NCBI GenBank assembly: GCA_937899365.1 | Contig: CALBPH010000356.1 | Coordinates: 1 to 10,267, forward strand | Length of the DNA stretch: 10,267 nucleotides | Direction of reading: 5' to 3' | Source: an uncultured Leptolyngbya sp. | Lineage (GTDB): Bacteria; Cyanobacteriota; Cyanobacteriia; Phormidesmidales; Phormidesmidaceae | Part shown: piece by piece, positions 1-7,047 of the stretch | Numbering within the stretch: position 1 is the stretch's first letter | How the letters are laid out: the number at the start of each line of letters is the position of its first letter | Position numbers and translations under genes: made by a program | The notes under the pieces: model-generated | Told to the model about the DNA's origin: nothing | Seen by the model: the letters and a program-made list of their open reading frames with translations, nothing else | Database searches by the model: none

Positions 1-1
1 G

Positions 2-292
2 CGGGGTCAAAACCTGCGGGCTAACCCCCTGGTGGAACGTGCGATCGCAACCCGGACGACCCAGGCACTGCCCAATGTGGCCGCCAACGACCTCTCCGAT
101 AGCCTCTATGCAGCAACCGCCACCCAGTCCCATTTGGTGCTGCCAGTCATGTACCGCGACTGTCTCTTGGCGGTGGTTTCTTTCCAGTGGGGGCACAGCT
201 ATCGCACCTTAGATGATGTGGGCAATATCCTCACCATTGCTAGCTATCAACTGGCCCAGGCTCTGGTGGCAATCCAGTGTCGAAACACGTGA
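2..292 (+). CDS. GAF-domain protein, C-terminal fragment (5' end outside window)
   Basis: The frame is open from the first bases of the window and ends at TGA 290-292, giving about 96 residues of a longer protein; the GTG at 32 is internal and not a likely start. The fragment looks like the last part of a GAF domain: a beta-hairpin with the pattern SHLVLPVMYRDCLLAVVSFQ, then an aromatic/LDD segment and a closing helix (LTIASYQLAQALVAIQ). GAF domains bind small ligands or bilins and often sit in sensor kinases or photoreceptors. The ligand and the upstream domains cannot be seen. No Cys is placed to suggest a bilin attachment site in this fragment. The protein ends directly after the domain, so no kinase or cyclase module follows. 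A gap of about 138 bases separates it from menG. Confidence 0.7.
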   Translation, partial: RGQNLRANPLVERAIATRTTQALPNVAANDLSDSLYAATATQSHLVLPVMYRDCLLAVVSFQWGHSYRTLDDVGNILTIASYQLAQALVAIQCRNT

Positions 293-349
293 GGTCTGTA
301 ATCACAAAACTACAACCACAAAACTGCGACGGACATAGACTAGCAGCAG

Positions 350-355
350 TATGAT
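350..355 (+). promoter_or_regulatory. Possible -10 element upstream of menG
   Basis: TATGAT at 350-355 is a good -10 match about 75 bases before the menG start at 431. No convincing -35 hexamer lies 16-18 bases upstream, so this is only a candidate promoter. A 9-base direct repeat (CACAAAACT at 303-311 and 317-325) sits just upstream and may be chance. Confidence 0.25.
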
Positions 356-430
356 AAGAGTCGGCCGTTTTCCGTCGCATGGGTGTGCGGCGGTAACTGG
401 TCATCCTTGTCGGTAGGAAACGAAACCTTA

Positions 431-1138
431 ATGGCTCAGGCCACCCGCGACGCCACCTATATTCGCGATTTATTTGACCGGATTGCACCGGTTTATGACG
501 AGTTTAACCAGTCCCTTAGCTTTGGTCTGCATACGGTTTGGAAACAGATGGCGGTGGATTGGAGCGGCGCCCAGCGGGGAATGAACGTGCTGGATGTGTG
601 CTGCGGTAGCGGTGATTTGGCCCTGCTGCTGGCCCGGCGAGTCGGGGAGCAAGGTCAGGTAACTGGGGCAGACTTTGCTGTTGAGCAACTTGCGATCGCA
701 GCCCAACGATCTGCGGCCAAAGGCTACACCAGTCGAACCCATTGGGTTGAGGCCGACGCCCTCAGACTACCTTTCGAAACAGCACAGTTTGACGCCCTCA
801 CCATGGGGTACGGTCTGCGCAACCTGATCGATATTTCCCAAGGTCTCAGTGAGCTCCACCGGGTATTAAAACCGGGGGCCAAAGCCGCTGTCCTAGACTT
901 TCATCGCCCCAGCTCTGAGTGGGTAGGGCAGTTTCAGCAATGGTATCTCAATACCATCGTGGTACCCGCAGCAGAGCGCTTTGGCCTGAGCGAAGAATAT
1001 GCCTACATCGGCCCGAGCGTCGAGCGCTTCCCCATCGGCAACGAGCAAGTGAGTCTGGCCCACGCCGCCGGTTTTAGCGAGGCGGTGCATTATCCCCTAG
1101 CAGGGGGGATGATGGGCATCCTGGTGGCCCAAAAATGA
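431..1138 (+). CDS. menG: Demethylphylloquinone / 2-phytyl-1,4-naphthoquinone methyltransferase
   Basis: A 235-residue class I SAM-dependent methyltransferase of the UbiE/COQ5/MenG family. In cyanobacteria this enzyme carries out the methylation that completes phylloquinone, the photosystem I cofactor. The N-terminal family block is present (FDRIAPVYDEFNQSLSFG followed by WKQM, about residues 15-40). SAM motif I, VLDVCCGSGD, spans residues 53-62; the acidic residue after strand 2 is D81; EADALRLPF is at 108-115; the family block GYGLRNLID is near 126-134 and HRVLKPG at 143-149. I chose ATG 431 because the family usually begins shortly before the FDRIAPVYD block. A GTG at 383 would add 16 residues of no family character. 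Ribosome binding is weak (AGGA at 415-418, 12 bases away). The stop codon overlaps the next gene. Family assignment is firm; substrate choice rests on the cyanobacterial context. Confidence 0.9.
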   Translation: MAQATRDATYIRDLFDRIAPVYDEFNQSLSFGLHTVWKQMAVDWSGAQRGMNVLDVCCGSGDLALLLARRVGEQGQVTGADFAVEQLAIAAQRSAAKGYTSRTHWVEADALRLPFETAQFDALTMGYGLRNLIDISQGLSELHRVLKPGAKAAVLDFHRPSSEWVGQFQQWYLNTIVVPAAERFGLSEEYAYIGPSVERFPIGNEQVSLAHAAGFSEAVHYPLAGGMMGILVAQK

Positions 1139-2364
1139 GTACGATTTCGCCCCTTCTCCTGGTAGTGCCACCGGTGGCCGGTGGCATCATTGGCTATTTC
1201 ACCAATGATCTGGCCATCAAAATGTTGTTTCGGCCCTATCGTCCCCTGCAAATATTTGGCCGACAGCTACCGATTACCCCAGGGCTGATTCCCAGTAATC
1301 AAAGCCGTCTGGCCAAACGGATTGCCGATACCATTATGGGGTCACTGCTTACGCCAGAAGAGCTGCAACGCTTGGCCAAACGATTACTCAAGACCGAGCG
1401 TATGCAAGGGGCCATTCGCTGGTTATTGGACCTGGCCCTGACCCAAACTCAAACCACCAATCAAGATAAAACAGCCCATATTCTCGGCAATATTCTCCAG
1501 GATATGTTGGGCCAGTCTCTACCCAAAATGCTCAAGGTATGGGCCCGAGATGAAGACTTTCTGGCCGACCAAATCGATCATATTTTTGATCAGGTATTGT
1601 TGGACTTTCGACTCAATGAAGGTCAGGCTCAGCAAATCTCAAAATGGGTACGTCAGGGAATTTTGCCCCCCGACCGACTGCGGCGGCTGATCATTGATTT
1701 TCTCACCGATCGCAATATCAAGGTCATTGACGAAACCCTACGGGAAAAGACCAGTGGCACCTACTGGGTGGTGGCTAATATTTTTGGCGTCCGTAATGCC
1801 CTTACCCGGTTACGCACCTATTGCCTGGACGAACCCACCAAGTGCAACAATCGAATTGGCGAGCTGATTACGGCCCTACGGGTAGAGAATCGGTTTCAAG
1901 AATGGTTGCAAAATTTCTCCCTACAGGAGCTGCCGATCTCCACGGTGCAGCAGCTACGCATTACCCTACGTCAAACCATTCGCAACTATTTACAAACCGA
2001 TGGGGTCCCCCTACTCAAGGGCCTGAGTGACTCTATTGATTGGGAAAAAGTAGCCCAGCGACTGCTCAAACGGCTACAGAGTTCATCGGTGGTCATGGAC
2101 TCGTTGGACACCGCCAGTGAAGAGCTAGCCCTGATTTTAGAACGCTATTTAGAAGAAGACCTGGAAAACATTGTTGCCAAGGCCATCCCAATTTTAGATA
2201 TTGACCAGGTAATTATGGACCGGGTAAAGGCCACATCGCCACGCAACTTAGAAATGGCGGTGCAGGGCATTGTCCGCAATGAACTTCAAGCCATTGTTAA
2301 TCTGGGAGGCATCCTCGGTTTTACTATTGGTCTGATGCAGGCCGGAATTTTGTTGTTCCAGTAG
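1135..2364 (+). CDS. UPF0754 / DUF445 (YheB-like) membrane protein
   Basis: A 409-residue protein resembling the UPF0754/DUF445 family, known from Bacillus YheB and widespread in cyanobacteria; its biochemical role is unknown. Residues about 5-25 form an N-terminal membrane helix (VVPPVAGGIIGYF) followed by the family signature TNDLAIKMLFRPYRP, then PGLIPSNQSRLAKRIADTI. A long, mostly helical and charged middle (about residues 60-380) is probably soluble. A second hydrophobic helix closes the protein (LGGILGFTIGLMQAGILLF, about 388-408), so it is likely anchored at both ends. The ATG overlaps the menG stop as ATGA with no separate ribosome site, which points to translational coupling with menG. 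The gene is complete and full-length for the family. It converges on pstB with a 128-base gap. Confidence 0.85.
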   Translation: MSTISPLLLVVPPVAGGIIGYFTNDLAIKMLFRPYRPLQIFGRQLPITPGLIPSNQSRLAKRIADTIMGSLLTPEELQRLAKRLLKTERMQGAIRWLLDLALTQTQTTNQDKTAHILGNILQDMLGQSLPKMLKVWARDEDFLADQIDHIFDQVLLDFRLNEGQAQQISKWVRQGILPPDRLRRLIIDFLTDRNIKVIDETLREKTSGTYWVVANIFGVRNALTRLRTYCLDEPTKCNNRIGELITALRVENRFQEWLQNFSLQELPISTVQQLRITLRQTIRNYLQTDGVPLLKGLSDSIDWEKVAQRLLKRLQSSSVVMDSLDTASEELALILERYLEEDLENIVAKAIPILDIDQVIMDRVKATSPRNLEMAVQGIVRNELQAIVNLGGILGFTIGLMQAGILLFQ

Positions 2365-2409
2365 TGGCAGTGGAAGAAAAGAGACAACTAGAATGCGAAG
2401 ACCAAACCC

Positions 2410-2427
2410 AAAAAAACAGGGGACCCC
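2410..2427 (-). terminator. Weak terminator-like element after pstB
   Basis: Read on the minus strand, GGGG-T-CCCC (from 2427 down to 2419) is followed after two bases by seven T (2416-2410), about 65 bases past the pstB stop. The stem can form only three or four pairs with a tiny loop, so efficiency is doubtful. The position, at the end of the operon and facing a convergent gene, is right. No comparable hairpin with a T tract is seen for the plus-strand UPF0754 gene; only a T run at 2454-2459 lies in the gap. Confidence 0.3.
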
Positions 2428-2492
2428 AGAAATATGGAGCCCAGACGGAGATATTTTTTATAAACAAGACAACGATATAATCGCAACTAGCC

Positions 2493-3290
2493 TTAACCAA
2501 ATCGGCCAGAGACATAATCGCGAGTGTACTCTTCACGAGGATTGCTAAAGATGGTCTGGGTGGCGTCATATTCCACCAGATAGCCCATCTTGCCACCCGC
2601 TTCCGTGGCCTGGGCATTGAAAAACGCGGTCTTATCAGATACGCGGGATGCCTGCTGCATATTGTGCGTCACAATCACAATGGTGTATTGAGACTTGAGC
2701 TCATGCATCAGTTCTTCCACCTTAAGGGTGGAAATGGGGTCTAGGGCAGAGCAAGGCTCGTCCATCAGAATAACTTCAGGTTCAATTGCGATCGCACGGG
2801 CAATACACAGACGCTGCTGCTGACCACCCGATAGCCCCAGACCACTATCCTGGAGCTTATCTTTAACCTCATCCCATAGCGCCGCACCCTTCAAAGAGCG
2901 CTCCACTAGCTCATCCATATCCCCCTGGTAGCCATTGATGCGTGCACCAAAAGAAATATTCTCGTAAATAGACTTGGGGAAGGGGTTAGGCTTCTGAAAC
3001 ACCATACCCACTCGACGACGTAGCTCTACCGGGTCAAATCGACTAATGTCCTCACCATTAAACGAGATATTCCCATCTACGCGGGCGGCAGGAATCAGAT
3101 CGTTCATCCGATTAAAGCACCGTAGCACGGTACTTTTACCACATCCAGATGGACCAATAAAGGCCACAATTTGATTGCGGGGAATATCTAAGAAAACGTC
3201 TTTAACCGCCAGGTTAGAGCCGTAATAGACTGAAATTTTTTCAGCTTTTAGCGCTACATCAGTCATAGTCTGAGGACGTGTATCTTGCAT
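2493..3290 (-). CDS. pstB: Phosphate ABC transporter ATP-binding protein PstB
   Basis: The 265-residue ATPase of the PstSCAB phosphate importer, acting on the cytoplasmic face of the inner membrane. All ABC motifs are intact: Walker A GPSGCGKST at 46-54, Q-loop Q99, signature LSGGQQQR at 153-160, Walker B VILMDE at 173-178 and switch His H209 in VTHN. PstB family features are also present: FNRMND after Walker A, FQKPNPFP at 98-105, and the C-terminal GRFG. The ATG at 3290 is preferred over the one at 3266 because AGGA lies 10 bases before it, while the inner ATG has no ribosome site. It is the last gene of the operon, 52 bases after pstA. No phoU follows; in cyanobacteria that gene is commonly elsewhere. 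Confidence 0.97.
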   Translation of the reverse strand: MQDTRPQTMTDVALKAEKISVYYGSNLAVKDVFLDIPRNQIVAFIGPSGCGKSTVLRCFNRMNDLIPAARVDGNISFNGEDISRFDPVELRRRVGMVFQKPNPFPKSIYENISFGARINGYQGDMDELVERSLKGAALWDEVKDKLQDSGLGLSGGQQQRLCIARAIAIEPEVILMDEPCSALDPISTLKVEELMHELKSQYTIVIVTHNMQQASRVSDKTAFFNAQATEAGGKMGYLVEYDATQTIFSNPREEYTRDYVSGRFG

Positions 3291-3342
3291 AGTTCAGTAT
3301 TCCTGCTAATACCCAATGTGGAACAAAAGTCTCTAACGGCAG

Positions 3343-4251
3343 TTACCGTGTCTGCTGGAAGCGATTACGGAAGTAGATAGCGATGGCGTTCATGAAAAGC
3401 AACATCACCATCAGCACGATAATCCCAGATGCTGCAATTTGATGAAACTCAGCTTGAGGACGGCCCACCCAGTTGTAAATTTGAATCGGCATCGCCGTAA
3501 ACGGGCTTTGCAGACTGCTAGGCGTTGAGCGAATAAACGCAACTGCACCAATGGCAATCAGGGGTGCGGTCTCTCCAATCGCACGAGACAATGCCAGAAT
3601 CACCCCAGTCAACACACCGGGCATAGCGCTGGGCAACACATGGCTCCAAACAACCTGCCACCGATTGGCTCCCAAAGCAAACCCCGCCAAGCGCATGCTA
3701 GTAGGCACCGCCCTGAGGGCTTCTCGGGTAGCCACAATGATCACGGGCAAAATCAGCAATGACAGCGTCAAGCCACCCGACAGCACACTATTACCACCTG
3801 TAATTGGCTCCATAATGCGCTTAAAGACAGCTAAGCCAAGCAAACCATAGATAATGGAAGGCACACCCGCCAAATTACCAATGTTGATTTCCACCAGGCG
3901 CGTAAACCAGTTGTCATCAGCAAACTCTTCTAAATAGATAGCTGCGCCCACACCAATGGGAAACGATGTAGCCGCCACAACCATCATTAACCACAACGTG
4001 CCAAAGAAAGCGGGCTTAATCCCAGCTTGCTCAGGCTTTCGAGATGGAAAGGCACTAAAAAAGTTGAAGTTGATAGTTCCCAAGCCATCTTTCAAAATCG
4101 TAAATAGCAGCCAGGCCAACACCACAACAGAAACAACGGTCGCTGACCAGGCCGCCGCCGCAAAAATTTTGTCCCGGTTATAGCGACCCGATAAGTTCTG
4201 GTCAAAACTACCAACCACACCCTCTTTTCCTTTAATTCCTTGAGCCGTCAT
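3343..4251 (-). CDS. pstA: Phosphate ABC transporter permease PstA
   Basis: A 302-residue inner-membrane permease that pairs with PstC to form the phosphate channel. The protein has an N-terminal membrane helix (about 31-53), a short periplasmic stretch, then about five further hydrophobic segments. The ABC-permease EAA loop that contacts PstB is clear at about residues 177-212 (REALRAVPTSMRLAGFALGA, then WQVVWSHVLPSAMPG), followed by LSRAIGETAPL, a block conserved in PstA and PstC. The ATG at 4251 has AGGA about 10 bases upstream. It lies 82 bases after pstC and 52 before pstB on the same strand, consistent with one transcript. The hydrophilic first 25 residues are longer than the minimum needed but unremarkable. 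Confidence 0.96.
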   Translation of the reverse strand: MTAQGIKGKEGVVGSFDQNLSGRYNRDKIFAAAAWSATVVSVVVLAWLLFTILKDGLGTINFNFFSAFPSRKPEQAGIKPAFFGTLWLMMVVAATSFPIGVGAAIYLEEFADDNWFTRLVEINIGNLAGVPSIIYGLLGLAVFKRIMEPITGGNSVLSGGLTLSLLILPVIIVATREALRAVPTSMRLAGFALGANRWQVVWSHVLPSAMPGVLTGVILALSRAIGETAPLIAIGAVAFIRSTPSSLQSPFTAMPIQIYNWVGRPQAEFHQIAASGIIVLMVMLLFMNAIAIYFRNRFQQTR

Positions 4252-4333
4252 ATCTCTAAATTCCTATTTGCACAATTTCCCTATCGTTAACCAAACGACC
4301 TAAACCAAATTTGTGAGCAGACGCATCAAATGT

Positions 4334-5317
4334 TTAGTCGTACTTTTGACGAAAACGACGCACAAACCAGAAACTGAAAACATTCAAGGCCAGGGTAATC
4401 AGGAACAGCATCATACCCACCGCATACAGAGTCTCGTATGCGATAGTGCCGTGGGGAGCATCCCCTTTAGTAACCTGCACGATGTAAGCCGTCATGGTCA
4501 TCACAGGTACAAACGGATTAAAGCCCAAAGTGGGGTTTGCCCCTGCCGCCAAGGTGACAATCATGGTCTCACCAATAGCCCGTGACGTCGCCAAAATTAG
4601 AGACGAAACAATACCGGACAGTGCCGCAGGCAACACAACAGACCATACTGTTTCACGCTTAGTAGCCCCCAACGCATAGGAACCATCCCGCAACGACTGA
4701 GGTACCGAATAAATCGCATCTTCACTCAGAGACGCGATCATCGGCGTGATCATAATTCCCAGAACAATACACGCACTCAGCGCATTAAAGCCTTCTTCAG
4801 GAGGCAAAAATAGCTGCAAAAATGGTGTTACGGTCAGCAGTGCAAAATAACCGTAAACAACCGTTGGCACCCCAGCTAAAATTTCCAAAACAGGCTTCAG
4901 GATGCGTCGAACCTTAGGACTGGCATATTCACTTAGGCAGATAGCCGCCAGCAAGCCCAAGGGAAGAGCGACCAAAATAGAGATAAAGGTAATCATTAGC
5001 GTGGCACTAATGAGAACAAAAATCCCAAACTGCTTACTCGCAAACAACGGGGTCCAACGACCAGCCGTTAAAAAATGAATAAATCCCTGAACGTAGGATA
5101 CGCTCTCACCATCCTTGGATAGCTCTGCTGGCAGATCTCCAAAGAAAGAAATGGCCTCAAAAATCAGCGTTCCAATGATGCCAATGGTGGTAAAAATCGA
5201 AATCGCAGCAAATGAACCACAGATAATCTTGACGAACAGCTGAATGGCTTGCGAACGACTACGATTCGGCCGCCAAACATCTGGAGCAATATCATTAATG
5301 GGAAGCTCAGCTGTCAT
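4334..5317 (-). CDS. pstC: Phosphate ABC transporter permease PstC
   Basis: A 327-residue inner-membrane permease and partner of PstA. The first membrane helix is at about 30-57, followed by a periplasmic loop of roughly 40 residues (about 60-97), then further helices. The conserved segment ILAGVPTVVYGYFAL is at 146-160. The EAA loop is at about 199-235 (EDAIYSVPQSLRDGSYALGA, then VWSVVLPAALSG), and ATSRAIGETM follows at 243-252. The start is set by the ribosome site: GAGGA at 5330-5326 lies 8 bases before ATG 5317. A GTG at 5335 would add six residues but would place the site inside the gene, so I reject it. The gene is separated from pstS by about 300 bases holding a strong hairpin, so its expression may be lower than that of pstS. 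Confidence 0.95.
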   Translation of the reverse strand: MTAELPINDIAPDVWRPNRSRSQAIQLFVKIICGSFAAISIFTTIGIIGTLIFEAISFFGDLPAELSKDGESVSYVQGFIHFLTAGRWTPLFASKQFGIFVLISATLMITFISILVALPLGLLAAICLSEYASPKVRRILKPVLEILAGVPTVVYGYFALLTVTPFLQLFLPPEEGFNALSACIVLGIMITPMIASLSEDAIYSVPQSLRDGSYALGATKRETVWSVVLPAALSGIVSSLILATSRAIGETMIVTLAAGANPTLGFNPFVPVMTMTAYIVQVTKGDAPHGTIAYETLYAVGMMLFLITLALNVFSFWFVRRFRQKYD

Positions 5318-5624
5318 GAACAAAGTCCTCAGCACGGGTTAGGGCTAAACCACATCCAGACACCTGCATAGCTCTGGGTCAAAACGACCATTTTGGACGT
5401 GGCGTTACAAAATGAATCCAATGCAATGGGAGTACAATTCCTCCCCAAAGGGAACAAGAGCGTTGGATATGAAAACAGGCTATTTCAAAATTTTTTAGGC
5501 ATTCGCAGCAAATAGTGCAGAATGACGTCTATCAAAGAAAACTTGTATTAAGAGAGCTGGGAAGAGACTAGCTCTCCCCAGCTGTCATCACCCAATCAGA
5601 CAAAATGTCGATCGGATTCAAACC
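5318..5624. other. pstS-pstC intergenic stretch
   Basis: About 307 bases without a gene inside the pst operon, unusually long for an intercistronic gap. It contains the strong hairpin at 5555-5583 and the pstC ribosome site at 5326-5330. The rest is fairly A+T-rich in its middle. I found no Pho-box repeat and no clear -35/-10 pair reading toward pstC, so a separate pstC promoter is not supported. No coding frame with a plausible start and length was found on either strand. Confidence 0.6.
5555..5583 (-). terminator. Intercistronic hairpin after pstS (attenuator or 3' stabiliser)
   Basis: Arms AGCTGGG (5555-5561) and CCCAGCT (5577-5583) pair perfectly. Inside them AGAG (5563-5566) pairs with CTCT (5572-5575) around a five-base loop, with a single A/C mismatch between the two blocks. 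That gives 11 base pairs starting about 42 bases past the pstS stop. On the minus strand the bases after the stem are only modestly T-rich with no long T run, so full termination is unlikely. Partial termination, or protection of the pstS mRNA 3' end giving more PstS than PstCAB, is the likely role. Confidence 0.65.
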
Positions 5625-6644
5625 CTACAGGTTAGTAGGATCGGTACCTAGCTTGGCTTCGTCAACACGAGACTTAGAGTTAGCCAGAATGCTGTCAGGT
5701 AGTGCGACATAACCAGCATCAGCGATTAGCTCACCGTTAGCAGGGTCTAGCATGAAGTCAACAAACCCCTTAACCTGGGGCTTAGTGTCATAGGCTTCTT
5801 TCTTCACGTAGAAGAACAGGGGCCGAGACATGGGGTTGTAGGACCCATCAGCAATAGTCTCAGTAGAAGGAGCGACGCAATCGCCGTCTTCGTTTTCGAC
5901 TGCAACTGCGTTCAAAGAGCCAGAGTTCTCTTCAAAGTAGGCATAGCCAAAGTAACCCAGCGCACCCTCGTCACCAGTGACGCCATTAACGATCACGTTG
6001 TCGTCTTCACTGGCAGTGTAGTCACCACGGCTAGCACCCTCTTCGCCGTTAACTTCATCAGTGAAGTAGTCGAAAGTACCAGAGTCAGTACCAGGTCCGT
6101 ATAGACCTAGAGCCTGATCGGGGAAAGATGCATCCACCTGACTCCAGTTATCAACCTGACCTTCAGAATCAGGAGACCACATGGTGTTTAGCTGGTCTAC
6201 AGTCAGGCATGCCGCCCAATCATTCGCCTGATTGGTCTCAATTGTCAGACAATCAACCGCGATAGGCACTTCGATAAATGCGATGCCGGCTTCTTCACAG
6301 CTGGCAACTTCTTCGTCTTTGATGGGACGAGACGCATTGGAAATATCAGTTTCACCAGCGCAGAACTTCTTGAAACCGCCACCGGAACCAGAAACACCAA
6401 CGGTAACGTTGGTGTCAGGGTTAGCATTGCTGAATTCCTCACTCATTGCTTCTGCAATGGGGAATACAGTACTAGAACCATCGATTAGAACGTCGCCAGA
6501 GATACCAGACGCCGCTTCAGTACCAGCAGCAGGCGCATCAGCGGTATCTGTCGTAGTGCCACCGCCGCAAGCAGCTAGGCCAGTTAATAGAGCCAGCAAA
6601 GATGCTGAGTATGCGTAGCGCATGATTCGTGCTTTAAATTCCAT
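5625..6644 (-). CDS. pstS: Phosphate-binding lipoprotein PstS (PstS/SphX family)
   Basis: A 339-residue periplasmic phosphate-binding protein that delivers phosphate to PstCA. The N-terminus is a lipoprotein signal: basic start, hydrophobic core at 14-23 and lipobox LAAC with the lipidated Cys at 26, followed by a Gly/Thr/Ala-rich linker. Phosphate-site motifs are intact: DGSSTVFPI at 55-63, SGSGGG at 85-90, DISNASRP at 100-107 and GPGTDSGT at 183-190. The mature part is very acidic (56 Asp/Glu against 13 Lys/Arg by my count) and carries five cysteines (95, 116, 132, 146, 256) that could form disulfides. ATG 6644 is used here. GAGGAG lies 16 bases upstream, rather far; the alternative ATG 6623 would start at MRYAYS and still keep the signal peptide. 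A Pho box lies upstream. Confidence 0.95.
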   Translation of the reverse strand: MEFKARIMRYAYSASLLALLTGLAACGGGTTTDTADAPAAGTEAASGISGDVLIDGSSTVFPIAEAMSEEFSNANPDTNVTVGVSGSGGGFKKFCAGETDISNASRPIKDEEVASCEEAGIAFIEVPIAVDCLTIETNQANDWAACLTVDQLNTMWSPDSEGQVDNWSQVDASFPDQALGLYGPGTDSGTFDYFTDEVNGEEGASRGDYTASEDDNVIVNGVTGDEGALGYFGYAYFEENSGSLNAVAVENEDGDCVAPSTETIADGSYNPMSRPLFFYVKKEAYDTKPQVKGFVDFMLDPANGELIADAGYVALPDSILANSKSRVDEAKLGTDPTNL

Positions 6645-6664
6645 GATTGCTTAGACTTAACTCC

Positions 6665-6697
6665 TCACCAAACAATGTCTAAAGACATTCTTGGTGA
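6665..6697 (-). promoter_or_regulatory. Palindrome in the pstS leader
   Basis: The outer arms TCACCAA (6665-6671) and TTGGTGA (6691-6697) and the inner arms ATGTCT (6675-6680) and AGACAT (6683-6688) make 13 complementary pairs, with a small internal loop (three bases against two) and a two-base centre. The structure lies between the predicted pstS -10 and the GAGGAG ribosome site (6666-6661), overlapping the latter by two bases. It could be an operator for a dimeric regulator or a 5' mRNA hairpin; which one depends on the transcription start, which I cannot place exactly. Confidence 0.5.
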
Positions 6698-6703
6698 AAA
6701 CTA
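6698..6703 (-). promoter_or_regulatory. Candidate -10 element of the pstS promoter
   Basis: TAGTTT on the minus strand, eight bases after the second Pho repeat. In PhoB/SphR-activated promoters the Pho box replaces the -35 element about ten bases before the -10, so the spacing fits. The hexamer itself is a moderate match. Confidence 0.4.
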
Positions 6704-6711
6704 CCGAGCTA

Positions 6712-6730
6712 AGGTAAAGGCTAGGTTAAG
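6712..6730 (-). promoter_or_regulatory. Pho box (SphR/PhoB-type operator) upstream of pstS
   Basis: On the minus strand CTTAACCT (6730-6723) is followed, with exactly 11-base period, by CTTTACCT (6719-6712). Tandem 8-base units near CTTAACCT at 11-base spacing are the established form of the cyanobacterial Pho box bound by the response regulator SphR. The pair points toward pstS, 68 bases before its start codon. A third unit on the pstS side is not recognisable. The operon is therefore expected to be switched on under phosphate starvation. Confidence 0.8.
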
Positions 6731-7047
6731 AAAAATTTGAAAATGTGCCTAAGCTAACATGGTTTATTCAGTATATTTGTGCCTTTGACAACGTTCTTAA
6801 TGTATCGCAGACTACATCAAAGCCCCTTCAATGGCTGACGCAGTCTATGATCTGAGGTGGAGAGTGGATCGCAAACAGACGACATCGAATCGGCCCTACT
6901 GGCGGACCTACTCTATGGAAAGCCACGACAAAACTCAATTCTAGTCATGAATGTCCAGGCTGCCGCTTAAGAAAGCAGAGTCCTAGATTTAGCAAACTTG
7001 GCTACCGTACCTCTATACCTCTATCCATCTGCTGACTGAACCACCCT

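Larger units (their letters stand above)
6645..7047. other. pstS / DCC-protein divergent intergenic region
   Basis: About 400 bases between the divergent pstS and the DCC oxidoreductase gene. The pstS side carries the palindrome at 6665-6697, a -10-like TAGTTT and the Pho box, each listed separately. On the plus strand a TTGACA at 6785-6790 has no good -10 at normal spacing. A 37-codon GTG-started frame at 6857-6970 has protein-like composition but no ribosome site; see findings. I saw nothing else in 6970-7047. Confidence 0.5.

Noticed and set aside
383..430. GTG start extending MenG by 16 residues
   Set aside because: The extension does not look like the family and has no ribosome site; ATG 431 gives the usual N-terminus.
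2493..5625. Absence of phoU from the pst operon as an anomaly
   Set aside because: Cyanobacterial pst operons commonly lack phoU next to pstB, so this is not unusual.
5769..5776. CTTAACCT, a Pho-box unit, on the plus strand inside pstS
   Set aside because: It is a single copy without an 11-base partner, sits in coding sequence and faces no gene start. Similar single near-matches inside pstB were rejected for the same reason.
6232..6618. Open plus-strand frame of 128 codons antisense to pstS
   Set aside because: It lies wholly inside the clearly coding pstS on the other strand, has no family character, and is a by-product of pstS codon usage.
6785..6790. TTGACA as the -35 of a promoter for the DCC gene
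   Set aside because: No acceptable -10 hexamer is found 16-18 bases downstream, and the gene start is about 260 bases away.
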